Below, one piece after another: positions 24,319 to 38,738 of a stretch of DNA of 64,000 nt (position 1 is its first letter; every line of letters begins with the position of its first letter). Origin of the DNA: Taenia hydatigena (taxonomy: Eukaryota > Platyhelminthes > Cestoda > Cyclophyllidea > Taeniidae); the NCBI GenBank assembly GCA_036345935.2, contig JADWOT020000008.1:10081554-10145553 (forward strand). The letters run 5' to 3'. The notes below the pieces were generated by a model, which was given only the letters and a program-made list of their open reading frames with translations, had not been told where the DNA came from and searched no databases. A program made the translations under genes and the position numbers.

Positions 24319-27300
24319 ATGTTTTCAGACCTACAAGATAGGATTTCAAAGGACAGGAAAAGGACCTCAAACACCCGTTCAGTTCGGAGTTCAATAACAG
24401 GTTTGTTAATTTTCATGCTGTTAAGCTTGTTCGACAAGTGTCCCGGCATAATTACTCGCGTTACTATCCACAACCCCCGTACCCGGATAGCGCTGGTAAT
24501 TTTGCGCTCTTGCTGCGACGTAGGGCTGCAATTTTGGGCTTGTATCTGAAATGATGTAATGCCGTGTCGTCTTGTTTAAGCGTCTGCCCTCCTCGTTTAA
24601 GCCAATCCCAGAGCATTTCGGACCATATTCTTAATCTTGTCATTGGTACTTACGGGTCTATTGGGACCACGCTGGGGGGAGTTCTTCATCACACTTGATA
24701 TTAGTGACAGCAGTAACTAACTATTTTGCACTCTTGTATGCATGCATGCGGTAGGTTTCAAATGCTGGTAATTTTATCGCTGCATTAGTATTATTCTCCT
24801 GCATTTAATGGACTTCCCCCTTATGATCCATTTCGATTCGCTGATTGTCCTAAAACTGCAATACTTTGTATTCCTTTGGCAGTTCCTGTGATATTGATCG
24901 CTACTTTGTCCTTGTTTGTCGTCTTGCATTTAAAAATCCATATTAAAGTGCATAGTGGTCATAATTTAACACTTCTGCTTCACTGTAATCTCACAGCTAA
25001 TAGTATGCACTATCAATTTAATTTTAAAAAACCTGTTTGCTTTCTCTTTCGTTTCAAGCTGGATCTATGATGGCTTCCAATGAGTCATTGACCAGTCTAA
25101 ACTCTGCAAATGTGGTATGTTCGTTTATCCTCTTATACGTTTATTAGCATCATAAAAGCGATCGGACTAAATATTTTGAAGCCAAGATTGCGGAATTGGG
25201 TGTTCTTCTACGTCAGAAGGATATCTCGATTGAGACTTCTAACAAAGAAATTGATAGACTCAGAACCGGTGAGGGGTTTTAACTGCTCACGAAACCATTA
25301 ATAGAGCTCCTACGGGCCAACTCTCGTGCGGAAGGTCGGAGCGTAACCAAACCTAATCACACTGAAGAAGATTCCGAATCTCTTGAGGTTTTTTTCACCG
25401 GTCTTATCAATCATTATTCAATTCAAGCTGTAGCATTTGTTGTTTCGCCAATTTAATTATTGCTCCACCAAATTGTGTCTTGCCGTGTTGGGCCTTTTCC
25501 TCGTCCCTTTTCACCCTTAGACACGTTCTGATTTGGGCAGCATGCTGTCTAAGGCTGAAGCTAATCTTGCCGCGGTGGATCGACTTTCAGAGGAGGTTAT
25601 CGCACAAAAAGATGAACAGCATCGCAAAGCGATTCAGGAATTGGAATGCGCAAAAAATAATGTACATTTCTATTTAGTTTGGGAACTTACGGGTGCAGCT
25701 GTTATGGTGCTGATGGTATGCTTAATTGCAGCTTGTCAGCTTGGAGGAAGAGGTGAGAGCCTTACGTTCTCAGTTGGCAGAAAAAGTTACTGAGATTGAA
25801 GGTCTCTCTCTCCAGCTGGCTCAGTCATTAAAGGAGATGGAGGCCAAAAATGTGGCCTTGGAAGGTGCGGAAGAACTCCGGTGAGTTGGCTCATTAGTCT
25901 GTAGTCTGTTAAATTTCTGTTGGATTAACGCGCTTTATTTTTCTTTTCATAGCTTAAAAATGCTTGACGATCAGTCTGCTAAAGACAAGGAGTTGCGCAA
26001 ACTCGAAGCTGAAAAGGATGCAACAGAAACGAAGGTTAAAGAACTCACCGCCGAGTTAAACCAGGTCACTTATGCCTTTTTTCGTTTACATCCACTATTT
26101 TGAATTGTTTAAAGCACACGCTACTTCAGCTTCAAACCTTTCTATTACCGAAAACTTAACATTTGACTATGATAATCACTGCTACGTTGAATATTCACCG
26201 AATTTTTTTCAAGCACACAGCCATCAGACGCACATTCATAGTTCTACACTTGTAGGAGCACTACATATCATTTGTTGTTTCTTTTCCAGCGTTACCAATT
26301 GAATTGTATCCCTAGTGTTTCCTGTAACTAACTGCCCATTTAAAAGGGTATGGTCTGCGCTGGAAATGTGTAAGGCAGTTCCTTACAGTGATTAATGTGT
26401 TCCTGTTTCCAGATGAAGGAGGCCTTGAGTCGACAGGAGCGCGAGGCGGTGGAATCGTTGGATCGGGTGCGGGCGGCGCAGGCGGATGCGGAGAAGGCAA
26501 ACATTCAGACAAGAAATGCTAGTATACGCGAAGCCGATTTAAAGGACCGCGTACGTCTGCTGGAAGAACGCCTTGCCCTTCTCACCGAACCCGACGCCGG
26601 GGTTTTCTCTGAGCAAACGGAGGAAGCCAAACTCACATCTGGTCCTATCCCCAGTCTTGACTCGCCTGAGACCGCTTCGGCGCGATGTGTCACTCTTCTT
26701 GTTGAAGTTTGTGCTTTTTTTCCTATTTGTCGTGTTTCCCGCTTCACTCATTTGTTTCTCTTAGCTTCCTTATAACAAAATCGGCTCCCTCTTTTGGACT
26801 GTTAACATTACAGAACCCTGGTATCCTTAGACAAGTCCATTCTTGGCATTCTGCAGGGTAGTTTCTTAGTCAAACAGTTGTGCCGGCGCTTTTGAAATAA
26901 GCTAGTTGGAGGTTTTCTTGAGAACAGTATTGCCGTGGAACTGACATTTGATTTAACAAACTTAGCTGAATTCGTTTATACTTTGCTTAATTCTACAATC
27001 CTTTGAATGAAAGACAGCATCATAATGCGACCTTTATGGAGTGCGTGGTAAAATGAGAAAGTGTACATCCGTCGGACTTATTTGCTATTTTGCATTTTTT
27101 CATATGGATCGCACGCGTGATATGTTAAATGTACCACATCTCAGTCATCACAATAAGAAGCTTCATTGTACTTTTTTCAGCGTAAGTTGCTGGAGACTCG
27201 GCTGGCGGAAACACGAAAGCACCTAGTGGAAGTCAAGTCGACTTGGGAACAGAAAGTCGCCGATTTTGAGTCTCAAATTACCTACCTAAATGGTAAGATC

Positions 27301-30300
27301 GCTGGGGACGCTGCCGAGCACGCCTCCGAGAAAGCTGAATGGGAAAGCCAGCGACAAAAGCTTGAGTCAGAAGTGAGCATTTTAAGCTCTTGTTTCTCAG
27401 GATTTGTTGTCCAATAATCTTGTGCAAATGTAAATCAAGTTGTGTGCTTTGATTTTACACCCATTTTTTATTTTACCATAATAAAGCTTCAACGTCATTT
27501 TGCAGTTACATCGCATCTGATTCTTCACAAGTTACAGCGTTTGAATTTTCATGATGGTAGTCTTTTTAATCGCAAAATTCGGGTCCTACTGTGGAGGCTT
27601 CCCTATTTTACCGTTCCTGGGATGCGTTTACTCATGATCCCCTTTGTAAGTATGTAGGTTTACTCCAGTTGGGTGATTGGCGTCATTCCTTAAGGAGGAC
27701 TGACTATTTAACTGCTTATTATATAGCCATATGGACAGATTCTTTCGTTGAGTGTATGTTCACTGCGATAGTGCATTCGTCCACACTTTTGATGGCTTTT
27801 ATTGCCCTTTTAATCGAGGTGAGTAAGGAGATTTAAAATTGTTTTCGGGAGCTTGTGGCTTCTTAAGGTAAATTTACCCTTTTCCTCCCTTCCGTACCAT
27901 CTAGCTAACAGAGCTGCGCGACAAGCAGTTAGAGGCAGATGCTGCGTTGGGTCGGGAGGAGTCAGAGCGGACGGAGCGCGAGTTGGCGTGGGAAGACCAG
28001 CGTCGAGAGTGGGAATTGACGCATGCCTCGCTGAAGGCAAAGATTTCCGCGATGCAACAGACCGCGCAAACCGAGAGTCGTATGTATGCCGAGGTTCAGC
28101 AATTTTCGGTAATGCACTCTTTTCGCTTACTCCTAGATCGACGTCTTTATCAGTCACATTGATCACTACCTCGTGGAATTGGGACAATGGTGGCGTGATT
28201 TCTCGTCATTGCATTGCCATTATTTTGCTTTTTTCATGCAAATGGTGTTTCTTCATATGACCACCACTAAATCGAGATCCTCATGCTGGCTCACGCTTTT
28301 CAAAATCATTCTTCTTGACACGCATCAAGTGTACTTGTTGTTTAAAGATTAATCGATTGCGTGAAATAGTTACGCGTCCATTCGAGACTACTAAATGTAA
28401 TTTCAAAGCCACGCACAACAACCGAGTTGATCAAGTTATGCACTGGTGAATACTTCCTCGGCTTTTTTTATAGCAGGAGCTCCAATCAAGGATATCGGCT
28501 TTGGAGAAGGACGTTGAAAATGGTGTTAAGGAGGCTAATTCGCTGAAGCGTGAAAATGAAGAATTTAAGGTAGGTCCACCTTAACGCAAATTATATCTCT
28601 AGATTCAACTTGACACAAGAGCCGCAAAAATCGCAGAGCTCCAACAAATGGATTCAGAGAATATGGCACTGGACAAACAGAATTGTGAGAAGGTTAGGTC
28701 ATTGATACTAATCTCAACGAACATGTTGAACGTTGCTTGTGCATTCAAAAATAGGAGCATCAGTTGGCACGACATTTTACTTATACATCTCAAGTAGAAA
28801 GTATTTAATCCTTTGTAGGTTGCAGGGTTGGAACAGGAATTGCGAGAGCTAAGCGAAACTAATGCTCATCTAAGGGCAGAGATGGCCAGTCTTACCCAGG
28901 CTCATGAGCACGCAAGAGAAGGTGGGTGTCTGTGCAAATTATTTGGCATTTCTGTCTATTTCCAGCTGATGCCACCCAAGGGGCTGCACTGAAGGAGGAA
29001 TTGGCCAGAACTGAGGCGGAGCTGGTGGCATCAACCGAACGAATTAATGATGCCCAAGGAGCCGCTAACGCGGCCGAGGCCAAGTGTCAGCAGCTGCAGT
29101 CGGAGCGAGATGTTTTCTGCACCAAGGTAGGCCTTTTTTACTCTTGGATCTATTTATTACCGCTCGCTTTGTTATTGACTCCTTAAAAAAAATAAGTGCG
29201 CTCCAAATGTGCGTACTATCGACGTTCTGAGATATTTTGACCCCTTCAGCGTTTTGGCAGGCTTTCATCCCACCATTCAACTTGTCTACTTCAGTCGAAA
29301 GCTATTGAAAATCTTTCAAAATTTACCGGCGCACTGCTTTGCAGTTTGGACAGATATTGCCGAATATGTGTATTTGATTACGACTTCAAATTATTGACCT
29401 CAATTCCAAGACTGATCGTCAAGATTATAGGCTAAAGCTCGCCCGGGTGATCTGATATTTTCTGCCACCTCTGCCTCCTATTCATGACAAATGGATCCTG
29501 CTAATGTACTCATTCCTGAACTCGTCGCGGCCATATTTGTTTTTCACTCATTTCCAGATGGCAGAAATGGAGAAAGATTTCCAGAGCAGGCTCGCAGAAC
29601 TTGAGGCGAAAAGAGAGGAGGGCGGGACAGCAGAGGTCGCGTCATTGAAGGCCTCAATCGAAGAATTAAATGAGGTGATTTCGGATCGCAACAAAGTAAG
29701 CTACACGCCTACTTCCTAGTTTATCAAGTTCTCTGGAGGGAGGAAGGGATGGGCCTTTTATATCCACATCATTTGTTTGTTCATATTTTCTCCATTAGTA
29801 GCCAATTGTTAATGTGTAATTTTGTGGACCGCCTGTACAAATCAAGCAAAAGTGTAAATTAGAAAGGCAAAAGTAGCTGACAGTTAAAAATTGGAAGAAT
29901 AATTAGCCTAAACGGTAGAGTGAACTCGGTTATTTCTTATCCAATGAAAATGGGTTGAAGTGTTGACAGTATTTTTTTTCAAAGCCCCTAAAGATTCGGG
30001 CATCTGCGATAAAAGATTAATGAGGCACCCATTGATGATAAATCACCTAGTCAATGAAAATGTGAATAAGATTGAAGTGTACAAAATTCACGACTTGGGA
30101 GTTCTGAGTATAAATAGAGAGTGCGCAGTTATCCAATCTAACCTATTTTCATTTGTGGAATATTCAGTTTAAGCGTAGGTAAATATTTGAAGAAAGCCTC
30201 TCAGACGTGTCCTTATGTGTTTTGCTCCTGTCTGTCGTCTATGTAATTAACCATATGCAGATTTCTCATGCTTTGTCACTGTTTAATTTGTTAATCAGCT

Positions 30301-33300
30301 TCGCGCCCACTCGGGCATCAGGGCGACACTGGTCTCTTCTAATTCAACTAATCATAACGAGTAAAACACACAGACTGTTATAGTTTCAATTTATGTGAAC
30401 GGCTGTTGCTCTCAAAAGTGGTTCCTGCCTTTCTGCTTTCAAAAAAACACATCTTTCGAACCGAGAATATGTATGGGCACAGACTTTCATGGCATGGAAG
30501 GCCTTGTTTGCTTTTGTAATGCTACGACATGGTATTTTCAATATCTTCAATTTGCCCGACTTTTACTTATAGGATCTCAGTTTTGGGGCTTTCTAAGTGT
30601 TCTGTAATAATATACTGGTTTAGGACGTAAAATTTTGTTTCTTGTGTGTAATAAAAGTCAGTCCTTGAAATGCTCACGTATGAAGTCTTACCAAACGAAG
30701 TGACTACTATTTGTTATCTACTTGCGACAAATGTTGACGATGGTCTTTGAAGTGTACTAACACGGACATCGTTTTATTTCTTGTTCTGTAATGAATATCC
30801 ATCATGTTATTTTTAGTGCCATTTATTTAATTAATGTTGCACTGCTGTGAATTTGGAATATCCGTGTCAAACGATTGTACCAAAGTTACCTAATTTTTTA
30901 TGTTTTAAGACTAACACATCGTTGGCATACACGTAAATATGTTGGTTCTGGTGTAGGTCCATCCGAAATCACTCCATTTGTTAGGCGAAACCTCTCTCAT
31001 AACTTGCCAACCTGGGTCTATTGTACGCCTTCCTGCTCAATTATGCGATCCCCTCTTTGTTACTGCTGGTCTCATTTGGAGGTCTATTCGGGTAATAGCA
31101 TGTTTTTTTTTAAAACAAAATCAACCGTGTTAGTTTAGTTTTATCTATGCATGTCACATAGTGTTGAAGGCTTGGTATGCTGCGCCTTATGGGAAAACAC
31201 TTTGTCACAAATGTCTTAGAATGACCACTTAGGCCGACTGAGGTTGGTGTAAAAGCACTTTTTGAATCGCACTGAAAACATTGGTACACATTCAATTTTG
31301 TTAATAGAAGCGAAACTGGCACGCTGGCACTGACTTGGTACGTTTAATTATAAGTCCCCTACTCTTTTGCACTTGGAAAGTGAATCTAGTTGCATCAGGC
31401 AAAGCAATTTTCATCATTTTGACGATTCATTTTATCATCGGTATGCTTAAATACAGACCATATTGATGACGCAAAGCCGCTTACCAACTTAGACGGCTTA
31501 ATCTACAGTCAAAAAATCAGTTCCCATACCAGAACCATGAGGTGTTTTTTTTCATTGCTTTAGACTATTCGGCTACAAAAGCAGAAGATGTCAGAACTGA
31601 GGAGAGCTCTCGGTCAGGGTTTGAGATCAGGGACAGTGTCAAATCTCTCCCTCGTTTCCACTGATGAGGAAGCTCACAATCACCATCACCTCTCCGTCAG
31701 GTTCGGCAGTTCTCCCCTGTTCTGTTCTCCCTCACCACCTTCCCTAAATTGTGATGCGAATTTCTAATGGAGAGGATCAAGTAGATCGGAAGCGATTTTT
31801 TTCACTCACATAAATCTGTCAAAGTCATTTAGCTTTAATGGTTTCCTTTGCTGAACCACATGAATTAGCCCTCCTCTGTCGTATGGCTAGGTAACAAGAG
31901 GACTGCTGATTATTCAGAACAGACATTACTATGACATTCGTTGACCGACTGATAGAACTGAGTTGTAAAGTTTTTATCACTCATCTTTTATTCGCATGTT
32001 GAGTTACTCAGAGTTCTACTAGAACGATGCTGACGTATGTTTTTCCGGTTTTTTCAATGCTTTAATCGTTTTCTGTGTAATAGTTACCTTTTGTGGCGCA
32101 TGTCAAAGCTAGAATTCCCTGAAAAAATAGAAAATATTTTTGCTGTTCACGCTGTTTGATGGTGAAAATTCCCTCAATGTAACTCGGAAGTCAGTGTAAG
32201 CTCTTACGATTCTCATAACACAATTGCATTTAAATAATAAAAGAAATGAGTGTAAAATATGTTACTACCGATAGAATTCCTCTTTTTTAGCAAGCTGGGT
32301 ATTACCTATTTGAGGTCTATTCTGTTTGACTGTTAGAGAGATTCACGTTGATTTAAATAGGGTGCGCTTTGAGACTGTATGTTGGAGTACCGCAGTGCAT
32401 TTGATGGTTTAGGTAATTTTTAACGTCCTTTTCTTCACTTTGGGGTGTTGGACAAATTGACCCTTTTTATAATCTTCAGGAACATTGGATATTATCTGTG
32501 AGAGACAAGCCCTTTCCCCATGTGAACCTCTAAAACAATAAGACGAATTTGATTTCCATCCCTTTTTGTTAAAAGAAGCTTGTCTCTGAAAGGACGTTTA
32601 GGTTCACACAAAACTTGAAAATGGGTTGTCGGACTATACCCACATTTTAGCTATCTAAGGTCCTGAGCTGACCAAAGTCTGATGAAAAAATCAAGGCTAA
32701 GTCTACCAGTAGAGCGCCTTTTATAAACTTTGTGCTTTCGTTCTAAAGCCATTCTTACGCGCAAGTTTTATGCTGAGAATCTGCATGCATCCTTCTGTTA
32801 GTTGTATCCTCTGTGAATACCACGTCTTCCGTCCTCCTAAAATACCTCATTGAAGATTAGAAGGGAGAGTTGGGAGTCGATTGCATAGATCTGCTTCAAA
32901 GCCACCACAACGTTTATAAAGCGTATTTTGCGGGAATCGTAGTTGTTCACCTCCCATCCCACCATGACTACTCTAGGTTAGCTAAGCGGCTCTTTACTGA
33001 TCTTCTCCCGCTTCGCAGTATATTATTTTTTGACCCGTTCTTCACGGCATCAAGACAATTTTCTGATTAAACGCACATTAGTACAAGAGTGACCAGATTG
33101 TGGTGGGTATCCAAGGTTGACTGTGAGAGCAGTGTCGAAACTATAAGGTGATTATCAGACCTCTACACTTCATGGGAGAATATTGTTCTATTTCTTCCTC
33201 CATGGGTATCCCTTAGCACATGGTTCAATCTAGCAACGAGTTCGACTATGAGCAGGCGAACCTCTTATTAACGTGATTTTTAATAGTTCCAAAGTCTTCA

Positions 33301-36300
33301 GTATTACTTTTCAATCGTCGTATTTTTCGTTGCCTGATTGGCCTCTAAGCTTTCCTTATCATGATTTTTCCTTCTTTGCGGCGATCTTTTGTGCTGAAAG
33401 GTGAAACATTTTGGGACATCATGAAAATTCTTTAAGGAGAACTAATGTGAAAACTGTCAGTGAAGAGGCGAAGCAATCTTTAGTGTGCTACATCTTTGAG
33501 TTACTGCTATTAGATACAATCTTTTTGGCATACAGTATGATTGGCTAAATTTACCAACACTTTTGGAATCTGTTGGGAAAAAAATTGCGAGGATTTGACT
33601 GGGTTGTGCGCTTTAAAATTATTATCTCTAAAAACAATAAATAACCAGCTGGAAAGTCGAACAATTTTCAGGAGAATGATGTTTTACTAGGGACAACCTG
33701 GGTGACAAGGATTTATGGTCAGGACTGTAAAACATGGTAGACGGATCCGAAGGAACAGCGAAACATCAAGGATCGATAGATTTGTAGCAATGTATTTTGT
33801 CGCCTCAACACTCTTTTCGTACCTGTCTGTTTTGTCACTTTCCGTAGAAGTTCATTTCAAAATCAATTCCCCATTCCTCATCATCCACTGCCATATGAAT
33901 TACTATTTTGCAGGTAACATTTTGCGGCCTCTTTTATCTGGAGGAGTTATTTTAAATTCAATAATGTGAAAACAGTTCTATAACATTGACGTCTTCTTGA
34001 TGTACCATTCAATTTCATTATCTGTACACCTGTAGCGCATCAATCATCGTCAACGAAGAGGATGTGATTACGAGTGTCTCAGGCTTCTTTCACTTGCAAA
34101 CCTGGAGTGTCACTTATGGTCCTCTTCTCCCCTCCTCCTTACCTCTCCTTCCATCCTTTTGCTATTACGGCAACAGGATGTGGTTTTTTTCCTTCTAAGT
34201 ACGACAGTTTCATGTTGCTATAATTCGTAAAACATCTCTCTTACATACATAGGCCGATTATTTGTGGCAGACTAACCCTATTATGAGCGATTCGGCCAAA
34301 TCAAATTTTTCTGTGCACCTCTAAGCGGGAGAATATCTAGTTCCCTTAAATATCAATGAGTTATGTGCACTTTTCACTTAACTGCACCTACTTTATGGTT
34401 AATTCGTGCCTGTACTTACCTATTAAATCTAAATGTCATTAAAAGTGAGATCGGATGGGTTCTTGACAATTCATGGATATTGGCTTCAAATTCGCTAGCA
34501 TTTATTTTACTTACACGACATTGTTGTGTACTCATTTCTGGGTCTCCACCTCTGCCGCACTCTTGCTTGCACTTTCGTTCCATCGAGCGTCTCACAGCTG
34601 CAGACACTTCTTTACAATTACTAATCCCCATGTTGGGGTCATCTATGCGTATGCTACTTTTACTACCGACTGTGATTTTAGTCGTGGCCGAAGGGATTAT
34701 TCGTGGTGTCCATCTTGCGAATAGCACACTTTCCGCATTCAGATGTGCCCCCCTCATTCTCCTTCTTGCGCAGGCAGGGAAAGAGCTTACGCATCTTGTG
34801 TCAATCACCCGATTCGAATGCTATTCCGCATCCCTCTCACAAGGGACCACCAACAACTTGTCTTGCCAAGCTGGGTGTGAATCTCAATTTCACTCCATTT
34901 TTTATCATACACGAGATCAAGGAGCTTTTCTAAAATTTTTACAGTAAATTTTTGTACCAAATTATGTAATGATTAATTCCCTACAGAGGAATGGGCCAAG
35001 AACGATTTCACTCCAGGGTATTCATTTGTTAGTTTAACTTTCTTCTGCGATTTTAAATTAGAAGTCAGAACTTTTCTTGCCATGTTTTTAACTGTTTTTC
35101 GGGCAGAAAATGAACTCTGCATTGTTAGGCTCTTAGACAGGAAATTCCCACCTCCTCATGCAATGCTGAGCTCTATCCTTCCAGTCAGTTAATTAACTCT
35201 TGGAGAGTTAGCCTTATTAAGAGATCCCACTCCTAATAACTCATGGCATCGTGAGATGCTGAGGAGGTCACTACACCCTCCTTAACCTTATCCCGCTAAG
35301 CACATTTTAAGCAGAATGTTATCTAGCATTCGGCCGTATCTTTTTAATTGGTTTAAGGGCTTTGTTCACTCTTGCAATAAACGCAGGCAGTTGTCCGCCG
35401 AGCACAGGTTGCGACTCGTACAAACACTGATACACCTGCTACAGAGGGAACAATATGCTGGATGGGGTTAGGTTTGAAACCTCTAGCATCCGAGCTGTCA
35501 TTTTCAACTCTTCATCAAATTACTCCTGTCATTCTTAGACGCGATATGTGCTTCTCATATTACTCGGTGCGTTTTTTTCACCTGTCCTGCTGAGTTTTTT
35601 TGTAGAATACTTGGTGCTGTCAAGCTTCTTGGTTAAAAAAATTTACGTCGGATGCAGCGTTTTGTCGGGAAACAGGTTTTCCTACTAATTAAATGTTTTT
35701 CTCGTAAACGAACTCACCGAAACCCTGGCAGCTGCGCTGCTGTCACTAGATGAAGGACGCTTGCCTTCAGATCTTATCATTCACATAAAAGCTATGCTTG
35801 TGTTAGCAACATATCACCACTGCACAAAGTGAACTAGTTGTTTCGATTTACGAAGTTTTTCCCCATCAGACTACCTAATGTATCGTGCAGTTGCTGCTTG
35901 TCATAATTTTGCTCAACAAAGGTCTCTCCACTCACAGAGCTCATGGGAAATCGTCACCACTGTTGCGAGCGCTTATTTGTCCAATTTGTAGCATTTAATT
36001 ATTATTGTTTAGACGATAAGACGCCATTTTTATTCTCCTCCATGTGGAATCCTTTATGCTCTGTTCCACCCAATTGTCTGACAGTTCATATGGTTGTTGC
36101 AGTTTTGTTTTTGATCCTTTAGAATTGCCGCAGGTCCTGCCACTGAATTAAATTTACCACAGCGTTAGATTGGAATTTTCACTAATTTTACTGTAGTTAA
36201 TCATCAATCTAATTTTCGTACTTTTTAGCATTGAAGTTGGATTCATGTTGCTGTTTAATATTAATTTCTGTGGTCAGACAGCTAATTAAGATCACTGTAG

Positions 36301-38469
36301 CGAATGGTGCTGTTTTCTTAAGCCACTACCAGTCCAAGACTTCAAGCAATACTCTCCAAACATAATGAGCACTTGGTGTCCAAGTCCTCCTTGACGTGTT
36401 CTGAAAGTACTTACTAGGTAGAACCTAATTGTATATGTGTAGAAGGATTGCTGTGCTTTCTGCGTAAATTGAATGATACCAAGATGAGACTTAATTATAA
36501 CAGCACTGCCTTTTTGTTGAAAAAGTGTACCACCAATGTAGTCCATTCCTCTTATCGGTTGACCTCTAGTGGTGCGGCAGAATCAGTAGCAGCAGGAGTA
36601 CCCTCTATGGCCGTTGATGAGGTGACGCTACCACCGTTGTTCGCGGCTAGTCGGCAGGCACCACCTGCCAGTCCTCCAGCCATTCTACCAGCGATGGAGA
36701 CGGCACAGAGCCTCGATTCGCACTGCGCTCCCACACTGATGTCCACCGCTTCACCGGCGGCGGCACCAACGACCAACTCCCAGTACGACACCGATCCCAT
36801 CAACTTCGAATACATGAGACACGTTCTCCTCAAGTTTTTCCTAAGTCACGACTCCGAGGTGAGTCTTAACTCTGCCATTTTAGTGACAACTTCCAATTTA
36901 GTAGTTTAAGGTTTATGTTTACACTGATTCGATTCATTCATCGTCCAGTTGGATATGGTTGCATTTTCGCTAACATTTTCACGCAAAGTCCTCAAACCTC
37001 ACATGAACCTTAATTAAACACCACCTTCCGATTTAGAAGGTCAGTATTGGACATATTATCAAGTGGATGGATGAAATTATACACATTACTGTTGGCAGCA
37101 CAATAATGTAGCACGTATTCTCTATCAATGTGTGATAAGTGGTTTTGCCATATCATGTCTCAGGTAGGTGTAGAGCGTTGTTGTTCTGAGGATGTCAGTG
37201 CTTTTTTGCTTTTTGAATAGGAGTTGATTTGGTCAAGAGAATAATGGCAATTGTTGCCATTTTAGAGGCATCGAGCATCTGGGTGGCTGTGATGGTTGAA
37301 TTTCCTCTGAGGTTAGAATGTAATAGTGGATATGTCAAATTTTGCTTTGGCATTGTATGACAGTCATAAATCACCATCATGCATGTCGATTGCTTGTGCC
37401 GTGTGAGGGTGGAAAATCATGTTATTGGTCAGCCAATGGTTTGTGGAACCGCTAAAATGCAGTGGTTAGCTTACTTTTATCTCCGGTGCCTTTTCGTGAT
37501 CGTTCACCAGAATGTCGCTGATAGTCTGCCATTGCCCTGTTTCTTCCTTTTTCTACTAAAATATGCGCACTAAACCCACTTCATAATTTGTCACTATGGT
37601 CCTGGCTTCTTCCGGTGTTGGAAAAAAATCTGGCGTGCCCGGTGTAATGTATTTTTGTACAAATTACCTCCTTCCCTTAAATAAGGCAAATAAATGCCAA
37701 TTAATTTTCCATGCTGACTTTCTTCACGCATTCGATTCCCTTCCATTTTTCGTGTGAGATTATCCATATCCAAAATCGCATTTTTGCTTTCCTTAGATAA
37801 CGTAAGGCAAAGTATTGTTCCTAGTTTTGTATGGTGTAAATTCCTTCCATTGCATTATCAGTGCCCGTCAGTTATTGTATAACTTTGTCTCTGTGAAATT
37901 GCATCTGTCTACCCTTTTTTCGTCTATCGTTTGGTAAATTTAAGGATTATTGCCGCTTCGTTTCCATAATGCGTGATTAGGTCTTAAGTGCCTTACCTTT
38001 CACTGGTCTCACTAATCTCCAATTATGAAATCATTTGTTTACAACACCCATATCAGTTCTACTCGTTCCCTTTGCAACGTATTCTAGAAATTGGCGATAG
38101 CAGTTTGGAGGTACAAACAGAGTAACTTGCGTTGTTTCGTAATTATTTGGATTTATCGATTACATTTTCCTCTGCTAAACGTCAAAAGCTCCATAGTTTT
38201 AATGACAGATAATGTCGCTGTCTCCAATTTATTGTTTTGATGCTGCTACTCGATGGACTGAGCACAGTTAACAAAATAGGGAGGTTCTCCTGCTTCTTCT
38301 CAAATTGCAGGCCTTGCAGTTGGTACGCGTAGTGGCGACGGTTCTAAAGTTGTCGAAGAAGGATGAGTTTCTAATACGGCAAAGGCTGGAAGAGCGTCGC
38401 TCCTGGTTCGCCACGCCCGTGGTCTCACCGAAGAGCAGCGGACAGTTTGCCAAAATGGTCTCCCACTGA
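24319..38469 (+). CDS. GOLGA1: Golgin-97 homologue, GRIP-domain trans-Golgi coiled-coil tether
   Basis: Golgin-97 is recruited to the trans-Golgi by Arl1 through its C-terminal GRIP domain and tethers endosome-derived vesicles. Eighteen exons: 24319-24400, 25059-25114, 25148-25268, 25305-25387, 25521-25661, 25732-25880, 25953-26064, 26413-26706, 27181-27372, 27905-28108, 28477-28569, 28603-28692, 28819-28921, 28966-29126, 29558-29695, 31564-31700, 36570-36858 and 38311-38469. They total 2604 bases, 867 residues plus stop (human 767). The N-terminus MFSDLQDRISKD resembles golgin-97, a basic/Ser stretch follows, and residues 60-690 are nearly continuous coiled coil rich in Glu, Lys, Leu and Ala. 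TIRLQKQKMSELRRAL matches the conserved segment before the tail. The GRIP domain starts DPINFEYMRHVLLKF; the Tyr near residue 800 is the Arl1-contacting one. The end, RSWFATPVVSPKSSGQF, follows the golgin-97 pattern and not other GRIP golgins. A Pro/Ala/Ser linker precedes GRIP. Confidence 0.95.
28570..28602 (+). other. 33-base intron in golgin-97
   Basis: It begins GTAGGT and ends CTCTAG, and both flanking exons are in phase 0. Retention would insert an in-frame TAA after four codons. Intron 28922-28965 is likewise only 44 bases (GTGGGT to TTCCAG). Such very small introns are common in flatworms. Confidence 0.85.
31701..36569 (+). other. Large (4.9 kb) golgin-97 intron
   Basis: The exons on either side join in phase (AG plus T), so no further coding exon is needed here. 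The sequence is AT-rich. The only notable content is a 585-base frame open on the + strand at 34363-34947, overlapped by a 130-codon frame on the - strand at 34416-34808. Neither resembles a known protein. Confidence 0.6.
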
Positions 38470-38732
38470 GCCTACTTTTACCACCCCTGTTTTCGTCTCG
38501 CGCCTGTGATTTTTGGTCTCTCTCTCTCATTCCTTCTACTCATTCGGCTCATTTCGCCTCCCTTATTGTCCCATTCGCCTCTTTTGTTTTGACATTCTAT
38601 TGTATTTTATTAATTTGTGTAAAAGTATCAAACACGTATTTCTCCTCACACTCCTGCCTCCTGAGTATATAGCACCTCAAATTGTCCGTATTTTACCGAC
38701 TTATCCAGCTCAAATTTCATCAATTTGTAGGA

Positions 38733-38738
38733 AATAAA
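38733..38738 (+). terminator. Probable poly(A) signal of golgin-97
   Basis: A canonical AATAAA lies 264 bases after the TGA at 38467-38469, preceded by a T-rich 3' UTR. Confidence 0.55.

Noticed and set aside
27810..28187. 125-codon minus-strand frame
   Set aside because: It is antisense to a golgin-97 exon that fits the gene model exactly.
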